Of a stretch of 64,000 nucleotides of DNA, positions 1-9,512 are shown one piece after another. The DNA is from Casuarius casuarius. Its lineage: Eukaryota > Chordata > Aves > Casuariiformes > Casuariidae. The stretch spans positions 8,452,677-8,516,676 of the forward strand of contig PTFA01000009.1 of assembly GCA_003342895.1 (NCBI GenBank), in the 5' to 3' direction. How positions within the stretch are numbered: the stretch's first letter is position 1; every line of letters starts with the position of its first letter. Made by a program: the position numbers and the translations under genes. The notes below the pieces were generated by a model. That model ran no database searches. It saw only the letters and a list, made by a program, of their open reading frames with translations, and had not been told where the DNA came from.

Positions 1-950
1 TTTTGGACACTTATTAATAGCATGACAAAATTTCAAGTCTTCCTTCACAAGCGAATGGCCGACAGTTACTTGAAAGCTACTTGAAAATTCTGGCTGGGGT
101 GGGACACACTTTACTTCCTTTATGATCAATTAAAAAAAATCTTAATCATCAGTCTTCCCCACTTCAAAATAAGCTTGGTAACATGTTTAAAGTAGAAGGT
201 AAATATACTCGAGCAATAACAAAATCCAAGGGCAGACCAATCTGTGTCCGTCTAAAATGGGAAGGACCAAAGAGAAAAAGCTGGGGCTATAGTCAAATCT
301 TCTGTTTGCAATACAGTTATATATAGTAAATGCTAACGAGGTGAAGAAAATATTAATGGCCTATGCTAAGTTACAGAGAATTTCTTAGGGTCTAAAAGAA
401 TGATGGATAGAAAATATCCACTAAAACAAGAGTAAAGCTTATGTACTGAAGAATTCAGAACAACTGTCGGAATTCAGAGTGCAGGATTCTGCATCAGAGT
501 GCCACTGCGGGAGAAAGCAACATCCTGGGTGCTGCACGACCACCGAAAAACAAACTGCTACTTAATTTTGAATTTTCCAGACAGTTTTTATATAAAAACT
601 TGCCTTTCTTTAGTTTGACACATGAATAGGATGTCATAAAGAACAAAATCCAGCCTGACAATTTGTAAAATATCCATTGGGCTTCTGCCTGACTTGCAGC
701 GGTCTCATTTGCTTGGCGCCCTGCGGGATTGGGTGAATGAGGTAATGCCCGCTCAGGCAACATCCAGCAAAAACTTGTGGCGGTTACTTGCATCAGGTAA
801 GACAGAACGAGACTAAAGAGAACAACAATGTCATTTGTCAACAGGGCATGTGTATTTGCTTGGGTGTCTGGGCACAAAAAGCAGTTAAAGCTTTTTAAAA
901 TTAGATCTCCAGATTTGAAAAAGACAAAACTCTCATGAACATACCTCATT

Positions 951-1002
951 TACACACACACATGCATGTATATACAGACATTATATATATACATACACAC
1001 TT
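951..1002. repeat. CA/TA microsatellite tract
   Basis: Imperfect alternating CA and TA dinucleotides, interrupted by single bases. This is ordinary purine-pyrimidine simple repeat. Confidence 0.8.
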
Positions 1003-2110
1003 ACCATACCGCCTGTAAGAGAAAGTTTTAATTGAAAGGCTTTAAAATTTAAAGTCAGGGGTTGGTGCTACACAGATTTTTGTACTGATGAAGCTTCTCC
1101 TCAAAGGAAAGTTGCCATCTGAGTATGACATTTTGACTTTGGAGTGTGAATGTCAAATGAATCAAAGAGAAACCTCTACACTTTCTTGCAAGAAAAGGAA
1201 AGAATTTGAAAAGTGAATCTATTTCTACACGTATGGATTACTGATGCCTGATTTTACAAGTCTTAGCATAAACATACTTTTCCTTTCAAATCACATACCC
1301 CAAATTAGATTTTTCATAAGACCAAAAGGCATCTTTTCTAGTCAGCAAAGAGAACAACTTGTCCTCTGTATTCCCCTTCCAAAAACGTCACAAAGACCAT
1401 AGGACTATGTTGATTACAGATCATTATTAGATTTGTTTATGTCAGTTCCCTTCTCTACTAGTTAGCTTTGCATACTTTATGAGGCTGAAATATTTCTTAT
1501 TAAAAACTGTGTCTGTGGATGATTTATTTTGAGACTTCCTTATGAGTGTTTAAAACTGTCACACCGATCATTCAAACTTCCTTTGTAGACTCCAGCCTCT
1601 CCAGCAAAATTAACGTTAGACCTACAAATCTGCCATTATTTTTAACTTGCACTAAAAACTCCTACATACTGGAGTAGTATTCCAGCAAATTTTGATGCTC
1701 TCAGCAACCTGCACACATAAGAGGATTCCAAATTATGAATTATCCTAGTGATATCTCCCAGTAATATACAACATACACAACACAGGATATAACAGAATAT
1801 AAAAATCCTAAAAATATATATATATATTTTTAAATTTTATTCTTCACATGCCAAAAAATAGTGCAAGTATTATTTTCACACAGTTGCCACAAAGCTCCGC
1901 TGGCTTCTGTGTGTTCGCGTGCAGTGCAGTAAGTTTGCAAGAAAGCTCACAGTTCAATTTACCAGATCTCTGCCAATACCCATAAATGTTTGCTCAAAGT
2001 AGTCATTTTCAATAAACATGTGTGGTGATCAGAATTACTAAACCAGAACCTGATATTGCAACAGCAGCGAAAGCATGAAGAAAAAGCTGTGTGTCACAAA
2101 AATTTACTGC

Positions 2111-2155
2111 ATAAATATGGTCTTTATATAGTCAGAGACTATATAAATATGGTCT
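2111..2155. repeat. 13-bp direct repeat enclosing a 9-bp hairpin
   Basis: The 13-mer ataaatatggtct occurs at 2111-2123 and again at 2143-2155. Between and overlapping the copies, tatatagtc (2125-2133) and gactatata (2137-2145) form a perfect inverted repeat with a 3-nt loop. This is probably a local duplication product, and no function is evident. Confidence 0.7.
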
Positions 2156-3291
2156 CTCAGAATACTAGAGGATGTCCAGATCTTTGATTTGATGCCTCCA
2201 TTTTTCTTCAAATTTTATTAATTTTTTTCATTCCATCTGTAAGAGCACAGTTGGCATTTTACTTTTCCATAAAAACCTGAATTATGTATGGCATATGCAA
2301 AATTTTGAAGTATAAAGTTAAAGTATGTATCATGTGTCCATCAGCAATTGGTGGAACAAACTGTACCAAGATGCTACCCTTACTATGAGAGTTATATACA
2401 GACATATAGATCGGAGAGTCAAAACAAATCACTTGGGATAATCATGGTGTTGAACTTTGGCAGGAATTTGCCAAACATGGTCACATATAAAAGATTAAGC
2501 ATAAAATTTTTTCTTAGGGAGGAGCTGAATAAAAGGAAAGTCTCTCATCTCTGTTGCCCCCTCAGGGCACTAATTTTAGCATCAAGTATTATCTTCAGCC
2601 AGGAGTAGCATCATTTGCTTTGCTGTGATGGTCTTATATTAAAAAACAAACCAACCAGCAAAGAACCCTGCCAGAAAAAATTTCCATCTTTTCCAGAAAC
2701 TTTTGTGCAGAGTTCACCTAGCAAGAATATAAACATTTCTTGCAAGTACACTAGCTCAATATAACCGCATTATTTCTGCGCACTTGCATAAACCAGATAC
2801 TGCAAAATGATTTGTATTTATGTTAAGTATGTCTTTTCAATAGATTGGATTTACTGTCAAGAATAAATTGCAATAACTGCTAGCATAAATACATAATGCA
2901 GATAAACACAGAATAGCAAAGACAAGGGAAAGAATATATGTATAGATTAATTATTTTCTTTAGTGTAGTTTTATCAACATATACTTAGAATTAGACAAGA
3001 GAAAACAATTTTGTATGCACAGACAGTTGCATCTGAAAGACTGCATCAATATTACAATGCCAGGTCCCTAATGGGCATATATTTTAAAGATATTAATCAT
3101 TTGTTCTTCAGGTCCAAGGAAGAAAAAATAATTCCTTTAAAACAACAGAAAAACATAGTCTTAAAAAGCCAGATGAAGAAACATGGACACATTCTGTATT
3201 CAGTTATAGCGCTAAAAAATTTTTAGTGATCAGAAGAACTTATACTCCTGCAATAGAAGATGAATCTGCACTATAAACACTGAGACTTCAT

Positions 3292-3373
3292 TTACATATA
3301 TAATGTACACATACATGTATATATAATATACATTTGTGTGCATATTTATACATGTGTGCACGCACACACACAC
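3292..3373. repeat. TA/CA/TG microsatellite tract
   Basis: Imperfect TA-, TG- and CA-rich simple sequence ending in a short CA run. It lies about 180 bp upstream of the provirus and is not part of it. Confidence 0.75.
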
Positions 3374-3546
3374 TTAAACTCTTGGAGAGTGCAGTCCTGT
3401 AAGAGGAACCCAGGTATGTCTCATTCATGAGTTAAAGGAGCTTATCTCCATCCAGGACCAGGAGAAAGAAGCCTGGGGAGACAACTCAGGAACAGAATAA
3501 GGTGTTCTTTAAATTAATTTCATATTACAACAAATCAAGCAAATTA

Positions 3547-3552
3547 CAGGAA
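3547..3552. repeat. left target-site duplication
   Basis: caggaa immediately precedes the TG of the 5' LTR, and the same six bases directly follow the CA of the 3' LTR at 7428-7433. A 6-bp duplication is the size produced by betaretroviral and alpharetroviral integrases. The exact match shows that the two LTRs belong to one integration event and that the locus has not been rearranged by recombination with another copy. Confidence 0.92.
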
Positions 3553-3713
3553 TGTAGGGGCGGACAGTGAGGGATTGGACAAGATAGAGTTAAGGAGCCA
3601 AAAGCCTTGGGAGGAATAAATAGCAGTATGCAGATAAGGTAGTAGCCGCAAGGAATGAGAGGGAGCAATGATGGGAACTTGACCTTCGGGAAAGTACTGA
3701 TCCAGGCTAGAGC

Positions 3714-3723
3714 TTATGTAAAG
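3714..3723 (+). promoter_or_regulatory. TATA-like element of the 5' LTR
   Basis: ttatgtaaag sits about 15 bp before the poly(A) signal, in the normal U3 position. One transition separates it from the canonical ttatataaag of the 3' LTR (7351-7360), so promoter strength in the 5' copy may be reduced. Confidence 0.6.
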
Positions 3724-3737
3724 GGCTTGCTTGCTTG

Positions 3738-3743
3738 AATAAA
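3738..3743 (+). terminator. poly(A) signal of the 5' LTR
   Basis: AATAAA, followed by the short region that would be R and U5. In a provirus the 5' copy is usually bypassed and the 3' copy (7375-7380) is used. Confidence 0.7.
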
Positions 3744-3792
3744 GTTGATTCTGATCCAGCACATCGGAGTCCGTGAATCAGACCGCCACAAG

Positions 3793-3810
3793 TGGCGCCC
3801 GAACAGGGAC
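3793..3810 (+). promoter_or_regulatory. primer binding site, tRNA-Lys type
   Basis: tggcgcccgaacagggac begins two bases after the end of the 5' LTR. It is complementary over 18 nt to the 3' end of the tRNA-Lys isoacceptor that primes reverse transcription in lentiviruses and many betaretroviruses. It is intact, and it supports assignment of the outer element to the Lys-primed (ERVK-like) class. Confidence 0.93.
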
Positions 3811-4035
3811 CGAAGACTGACTTCGTCCAGGGCTGTAGAGGCAACGGTTACCTGAACCGGTGGCAGAGCCCAGCTGAACAAAGAGCTGCTGAAAGGAAGC
3901 AGAAGGGGAGCCGCTGAAAGGAAGCGGCATTGCGCGCAACAGGTTACCTACCGCTGGACGGAGGTAAGCGGCCGGGAACGCGTGGGAGTCGTGGGAAATG
4001 GAATCTCCCCGCAAGATAGGTCTGTGCTAAACATA
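3811..4035 (+). other. retroviral leader between primer site and gag
   Basis: Untranslated leader, more GC-rich than the flanking host DNA. It contains repeated purine-rich words (aaaggaagc occurs twice near 3893-3925) and a consensus-like 5' splice donor gag|gtaagc with GT at 3964-3965, which would serve the spliced env message. An ATG at 3998-4000 opens only a short frame. Packaging signals normally lie here, but none can be named from sequence alone. Confidence 0.6.
3961..3969 (+). promoter_or_regulatory. candidate viral 5' splice donor
   Basis: gaggtaagc matches the AG|GTAAG consensus and lies between the primer site and gag, the usual place for the major donor. No matching acceptor can be confirmed, because the region before env has been deleted. 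Confidence 0.45.
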
Positions 4036-4929
<894 letters not shown>

Positions 4930-5015
4930 NATGCAGGAACATCANTNAATGTTTCTGTGATGCTACAGCCTTTTGACTATGATCCTAATGAGTAAAGTAA
5001 ACACAAGTTTACAGC

Positions 5016-5045
5016 AAAAAAAAAAAAGAGAGAGAGAGAGAGAAA
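5016..5045 (+). repeat. A12-(GA)8 tract inside the MSP domain
   Basis: A pure A12 run (5016-5027) is followed by (GA)8. It replaces roughly six expected coding bases directly after the Lys87-Phe88 codons and adds about 29 bases, which breaks the frame. It looks like microsatellite expansion after capture, or slippage during reverse transcription. Confidence 0.85.
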
Positions 5046-5244
5046 CAGTCTATGTTGCTCCAGCTGATACTTCAGATATGGAAGCAGTATGGAAAGAGGC
5101 AAAACCAGAAGACCTCATGCATTCAAAACTTAGGTGTGTGTTTGAGCTACCAACGGAAAATGATGCTCCTTATGACATAGAAATGAAATTGTATCTACAA
5201 CTGCAACAAAGACAGATTCTTCTGTAATGTCTAAATCAGTAAGT

Positions 5245-5336
5245 CTCTCTTCGGAGGCACTCAGCTCAAGCTGTAATTACTGCACACGTGTCATGAAAAT
5301 TTAATTATTTAATTTGGCTCTGAACTTTTGTGCAGG
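5245..5336 (+). other. unassigned junction segment after VAPB
   Basis: About 90 AT-rich bases that I cannot match to VAPB coding sequence or to a retrovirus. The segment is entered through gtaagt (5239-5244) and ends with ttttgtgcag (5326-5335), so it looks like a tiny GT...AG intron or the start of a retained VAPB intron. It could equally be filler from template switching. Confidence 0.35.
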
Positions 5337-5391
5337 AACCTAGGGTCAGGCCCTGTTATGGTGGCTGACAAGCCTAATTTCCATAACAGTC

Positions 5392-5409
5392 TGGCGACCC
5401 AGGTGGGAC
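5392..5409 (+). promoter_or_regulatory. second candidate primer binding site, tRNA-Arg-like
   Basis: tggcgacccaggtgggac would pair with a tRNA 3' end reading GTCCCACCTGGGTCGCCA. From memory, this differs at two positions from vertebrate tRNA-Arg(UCU). Three bases separate it from a CA-ending LTR-like sequence. A provirus has no use for two primer sites, so this one must have come from another element. Confidence 0.45.
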
Positions 5410-5509
5410 CCTAGGCAACCACTGTCAGGGCCTCTCATCTCCAAACGATCATCTGGCACCATCGGGTGAGTTCACCTGGGATCTTTGGCCAATGAGAGGC
5501 ACCGAAAAG

Positions 5510-5515
5510 GTGAGT
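5510..5515 (+). promoter_or_regulatory. splice-donor-like site in the second leader
   Basis: aag|gtgagt matches the 5' splice consensus and lies about 100 bases after the second candidate primer site, the usual place for the donor of a retroviral leader. Confidence 0.35.
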
Positions 5516-5936
5516 CTTAAATTCCCGCCTAAATTCTAAATTCTGGTCTGCTAACAGTGCACTGTAAGGGGTACGCGGGCTGGCCACCGTAAGGCGTACC
5601 AGGGGGTGGGTGCGAGTCCCATCCCCAGGGTTGGAGTAGGTTTTAAGTCCCAGCTCGGTCCGGCCGGAGAAGGGGAGTGCACAGCCTGATCAGCATAAGG
5701 CGCACTGCAAGACTGCAAGACAGAAGTCTAGAGTCACTGTGACTGGTGTGAGTGTGAGCAGTACTGTGTGTGCGAGTGTGTATAGCCTGGGAACCGGCCG
5801 GGGCGCCCGTCAGCTGAGGAAGCCACCCGCTGCGAAGGGACAGCAGTCCTAGCAGTCAAAGACTCATGTGGTGTGAGTGCGGTTCCCAGAGAGTGAGAAA
5901 GAGTGTGTGATTAAAAAAAAAAGAGTTGGTCCAACT

Positions 5937-6829
5937 ATGTCAGGAGGATTGCCCATCCCTGACAAAAGAGGAAAACCCAGCGGAACCCAGCAGCAAAGGA
6001 CTTTTGATCAGCAGGCTAAATTGTCCCATGATTTTCTTTTTTTTTTCACTAAAATGCAAAAGCGCCACAAAAAACTTATATCACAAGGGACTAGGCCCAA
6101 AACATTATTCGAAGTTGCCCTGATTGCCAAAATGTATCCCTGTTCCCACCGTACTTAGGGACCAACCCTCGAGGCCTGCAACCCTGCAATGTCTAGCAGA
6201 CAGACGTTACTCATTATCCCTTATTTGGAAAACTGAAATACGTCCATGTCTCTGTAGATACCCTTTCCCATTACGTTTTCACTATTGCCCATGTTGGGGA
6301 AAAAAGCCGTGATGTATGTCGTCACTGGCTTGCCTGTTTCGCCACAATGGGGGTTCCCACTCAAATTAAAACTGACAATGGTCCCGCATACACTGCACAA
6401 CGAACACGGGCATTTCTCCAAACCTGGGGGGTCACTCATGTGACTGGAATTCCCTATTCCGCAACTGGCCAGGCAATAGTGGAACGTACCCATCGTACTC
6501 TAAAAGACATGCTTGAAAAACAAAAAAGGGGGAATAGCCTTGGTGCCTCCCCACAAGAGCAGCTGTGGAAAGCCTTATATGTTCTCAACCTCTTAAACCA
6601 TTATACAGACCAAAGTGCAGTTAATAAGCGTTTCTCATGCCCTACGTGGCGAGAACAGCCTCGGGTTCACTACAAGAACCTGGAAACGGGTCAATGGAGT
6701 GAACCAGTAGACTTAATAATATGGGGGAAAGGTTATGCTTGTGTCTCCACAGGTAACAGGCCTCGTTGGATGCCTGCACGGCTGATTCGACCTGTTGACG
6801 CATCCCTCGAAACACCAAACAAGGACTGA
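5937..6829 (+). pseudogene. pol 3' end: RNase H trace and integrase
   Basis: Integrase joins viral DNA to host DNA. The start holds a short SGGLP string that resembles the end of RNase H. The zinc-binding His of SHDF (6027-6029) lies in one frame. After a shift in the T10 run (6037-6046), the second His (6047-6049) and the CPDC pair (6116-6127) lie in another. The catalytic core follows: first Asp in QTDVTH (6203-6205), second in TDNGPAY (6374-6376), Glu in VERTH (6482-6484), giving D-56-D-35-E spacing. The C-terminal DNA-binding part has WGKGYACVS and PRWMPARLI. Damage: stops at 6050-6052, 6092-6094 and 6194-6196; the last lies where a Trp is normal, three codons before the first catalytic Asp. 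From 6197 to the stop at 6827-6829 the frame is open. The ATG at 6347 is internal and not a real start. Confidence 0.92.
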
Positions 6830-6964
6830 GAGCCAGTTAAGAGGAGCCCATGTCAGGACATTTTCTGGCAATATCTGCACCTGCCTCATGCAGGGTCAAT
6901 ATCGATTCATAAAAGCTTACTGCGACTACGCAACCTTACTAATAAGTTGCAGACAGAATGAGAG
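6830..6964 (+). other. unassigned stretch between pol and the env tail
   Basis: About 135 bases after the integrase stop. It should span the former pol-env boundary, but almost all of env is deleted. tgcctcatgcag (near 6883-6894) could be an old splice acceptor, though its pyrimidine tract is poor. A short open frame here matches nothing. Confidence 0.4.
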
Positions 6965-7168
6965 TGGAACCCTTTTGAGGGATAGGACTGGACATTAGGT
7001 TTGGGGTCGTGGGTTAAGAAGGTACTGGCATGTGGACTGGTAATCTTGCTAAGATTTCTAGCCCTTGTTATCTATCTCCCCTGCTTAATAAGCCTTATGC
7101 AGAGAATGACTCGAAGGGCTTTGCATCAAGTACTTGCTGTACAAATACACACTGGCAATATTTAGTTT
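6965..7168 (+). pseudogene. env transmembrane-subunit C-terminal remnant
   Basis: In the frame of tgg at 6965 the sequence reads WNPFEG, a TAG stop (6983-6985), then a Trp- and Gly-rich pre-membrane stretch. A hydrophobic segment of about 20 residues (CGLVILLRFLALVIYLPCL) follows, then a basic tail that ends in a stop about ten bases before the polypurine tract. Pre-membrane tryptophans, a single membrane span with a Pro-Cys end, and a short basic tail next to the 3' LTR are normal for a betaretrovirus-like Env TM. SU and the TM ectodomain, including any fusion peptide, are absent. The TAG probably replaced a Trp codon. Identification rests on position and layout rather than a strong family match. 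Confidence 0.7.
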
Positions 7169-7175
7169 AGAAAAT

Positions 7176-7189
7176 AAAAAAGGGGGAGA
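7176..7189 (+). promoter_or_regulatory. polypurine tract
   Basis: aaaaaagggggaga directly precedes the TG of the 3' LTR. This is the primer site for plus-strand DNA synthesis, and it is intact. Confidence 0.93.
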
Positions 7190-7350
7190 TGTAGGGGCAG
7201 ACAGCAAGGGATTGGACAAGATAGAGTTAAAGAGCCAAAAGCCTTGGGAGGAATAAATAGCAGTATGCAGATAAGGTAGTAGCCGCACGGAATGAGAAGG
7301 AGCAATGATGGGAACTTGACCTTCAGGAAAGTACCGATCTAGGCTAGAGC

Positions 7351-7360
7351 TTATATAAAG
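7351..7360 (+). promoter_or_regulatory. TATA box of the 3' LTR
   Basis: ttatataaag is a canonical TATA element. It could drive transcription rightwards into the flanking host DNA if the LTR is active. Confidence 0.65.
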
Positions 7361-7374
7361 GGCTNGCTTGCTTG

Positions 7375-7380
7375 AATAAA
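7375..7380 (+). terminator. poly(A) signal of the 3' LTR
   Basis: AATAAA in the 3' LTR. It would end the proviral transcript within about 30 bases, in or just after R. Confidence 0.75.
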
Positions 7381-7427
7381 GTTGATTCTGATCCAGCACG
7401 TCGGAGTCCGTGAATCAGACCGCCACA

Positions 7428-7433
7428 CAGGAA
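7428..7433. repeat. right target-site duplication
   Basis: caggaa follows the 3' LTR and matches 3547-3552 exactly. Confidence 0.92.
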
Positions 7434-8937
7434 GATACATAAGACATATTAATACATCAGTTTAGTAGATTTCTTAGTTGAATTCATCACTCATGGGTAG
7501 CAAGATGCATTCTGTCCTCTAATGTGTTCTGGTTAAACTCAAGAACCCCCACTTTATTTAATGCAATTTTAAACATTTGTTTTAGGAACGCATTAATTAT
7601 AAGAAGAAACTTACCTACACTTCTCCCATCCCTCATCCTGTAACACTCTGTCTCAGCTGCAATGAGTCCAGCTGCACTAGAACTCAGAAAGATCCAATGG
7701 AAAGCTCTAGGGAAAAAAAAGGCACATATATATTTTTATTATTTTTAAAACCAGAATGGTCTCATCTAAAATGTAAGCAAACCTAATGTGTTGGTAAGGC
7801 ATCTTACTCTCCTGCCCCAAAAGGTTACACAGAATAACATATCCATATACCACGCTATGGCATATGAACACATACATGAAATATCAGCTTATCTATAATG
7901 GCATAAACACTCTTCTAGTTATTTCAGAGCAGTTTTGGAATTACACTGGAACTAGTGTTACAGGACTCTAGTGACAGCACAGAATAAAGTATATTATTGA
8001 TCATGGGAAGACAATAGAGAATCTTTCATCATGCAGCAAATCTCTTGCTCTTAACAACAGGCAAGAGTGAGATCATCACATTATTTCATCATCATAGAAA
8101 TGAAAGTTCAGCCTATGCATGCTGCACGTTAACTTGGTAATAGTAAGACTATTTATAGTCTTTCTTCATAATAATAAATAGAAGCATATGCAAATTTTAA
8201 AACAAACCTGTATCTGAGTAAGTCAATATCAAAACTGAACACTCCCCAGCATTCAACCTTTAAAATTACATTTTAATATTATTTTGCAGATGTACTCACA
8301 GGTAACTTGCAGTTAACAGTCAAATAATGTTCATTTTACTAATCTGTTTCTATCCTTCATTCCCTTATTGAAATGTTAAAAAAAGGAAAAGGTAGTGCAA
8401 TGTAACTTAAAGCTCTGCATGTGTCTATAACAGACACTCAGTTAAGGTCAATTCCAAATGAACGTTAATTCATGAAGGACAGAAACAAAAGGGCTGCTAG
8501 ACCTTGTGGTTTTACTACATCAGCAAGATGCCCACTCTGAAAATGAGTTAAAACTGATTGTTGGTTGGATTAACTGCTAGCCTGTCTTATCTTCTCTACT
8601 TAAAGATGATTCCTTTAAAGGGAAAGGCAAAAGACTTTTGCTATTGGCACAGAGGCATCTGGGCACAGGGCTTTGCACAAAAGGCAGAGGACTAAGAACA
8701 CTTTCCCTGTCCCGAATTTGTAAAGGTGGGCTCACGTTCACAGCTAAGAACAACTCTTTTGCCCTGGCAGGACCAGGGCCATGGTTCTTTGCTGCTGACT
8801 GTGCTTGTTTTGGCTTTGCCCCCGGTGATTCGATTGAATTTAGGGAAGAAAAATGCAGTATTTCTTCCCTGTGTGGCTTGTTCTGGGGGTCTCGTGTAGA
8901 TTCCCTGGAGAGAAATTATCTTTTTAGGGAACAGAGA

Positions 8938-9031
8938 ATTAAAAAACCCAAAAAACCAAAAACAAAAAAACCCCCAAAAAACAAAAACAAACAAAAAACC
9001 CCCAAAAACAAAAAAACAAAACAAAAAAAAC
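8938..9031. repeat. A/C-rich low-complexity tract
   Basis: About 95 bases made almost only of A runs of 3-8 and C runs of 1-5. On the minus strand it gives G3-G5 runs spaced by T runs. It encodes the lysine/proline-rich tail of an otherwise unremarkable frame, which explains that frame's length. Confidence 0.85.
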
Positions 9032-9480
9032 AGGGAGAAATACCGGGAAGCTGAGCAGGAATAATGTGCAGTGATCGCCTGTGTGACTGTTACTTTCATT
9101 ACAGATGAGATCAGGATTTGGTCAGCCTCCTTCATGGTAGTGGCACTGTTAGTTTACATCCGATCGTGTTTTTAATTATCCGTATTCGAGATTCATTCAT
9201 TGCATTGTGAAGAGGAAGAATGAAATAGCTATAATCCTGTTATCACATAAAATTTAATCACTCAAGCAGGGTCAGAGAGGATAATGAATTACTCTGTGTG
9301 GAGGTGGACTCTTAAGGTGACCAGAAGTAACAGATTTATGAAAAATGTTTTCGAAATTTGGAGCTGCTTGACATCCCATTAAATATATGATGGGTGGTAG
9401 GCTCTGAGAAGTCAAACCTATAGTTAAAAAGTAAATCCAAATTAAATTGCCTGGTACAGACCATGGCATTAAATAAAAAA

Positions 9481-9512
9481 TAAGAGAGAAAGAGGGAGAG
9501 AGGGAGAAAAAA
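9481..9512. repeat. GA-rich purine tract
   Basis: Short imperfect GAGA/GGGA simple repeat with no other feature attached. Confidence 0.75.

Larger units (their letters stand above)
1..3546. other. gene-free 5' flank of the provirus
   Basis: AT-rich, unique-looking sequence with many stops in all frames. The longest ATG frame is 151 codons at 494-949 on the minus strand; it has no recognisable domain and no neighbouring exon signals. The stretch contains short CA/TA microsatellite tracts (about 951-1002, 1814-1827 and 3292-3373) and a small direct/inverted repeat near 2111-2155. I see no gene, RNA gene or intact transposon here. Confidence 0.6.
3553..3790 (+). repeat. 5' LTR (238 bp)
   Basis: It starts tgtagggg and ends ccgccaca, the TG...CA retroviral termini. 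It aligns without gaps to the 3' LTR at 7190-7427 and differs at 11 of 237 comparable sites, mostly transitions. At six of the eleven sites this copy has G where the 3' copy has A. A TATA-like ttatgtaaag (3714-3723) and an AATAAA signal (3738-3743) lie close together, so R would be short. The TATA box is weaker here than in the 3' LTR, which reads ttatataaag. A short antisense open frame across the LTR is a by-product of its composition. Confidence 0.95.
5337..5930 (+). mobile_element. leader-like segment of a second retrovirus
   Basis: This GC-rich stretch differs in composition from both neighbours. It begins with an LTR-end-like sequence (ttccataaca), three bases, then tggcgacccaggtgggac (5392-5409). 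That string has the TGG start, length and spacing of a primer binding site, but is unlike the Lys site at 3793. A splice-donor-like aag|gtgagt lies at 5507-5515, and long GTGTG- and GAGTG-rich tracts follow, as in gammaretrovirus-like leaders. No long frame is present. It is placed between VAPB and the pol remnant, where protease and reverse transcriptase would normally be. The retroviral reading is inferred from the site and its context; a host 5'UTR is the main alternative. Confidence 0.5.
7190..7427 (+). repeat. 3' LTR (238 bp)
   Basis: Same length and termini as the 5' LTR. It carries a better TATA box, ttatataaag (7351-7360), and AATAAA at 7375-7380. One ambiguous base lies at 7365. It differs from the 5' LTR at 11 of 237 comparable positions, about 4.6 percent, so both copies have been diverging since integration. 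Confidence 0.95.
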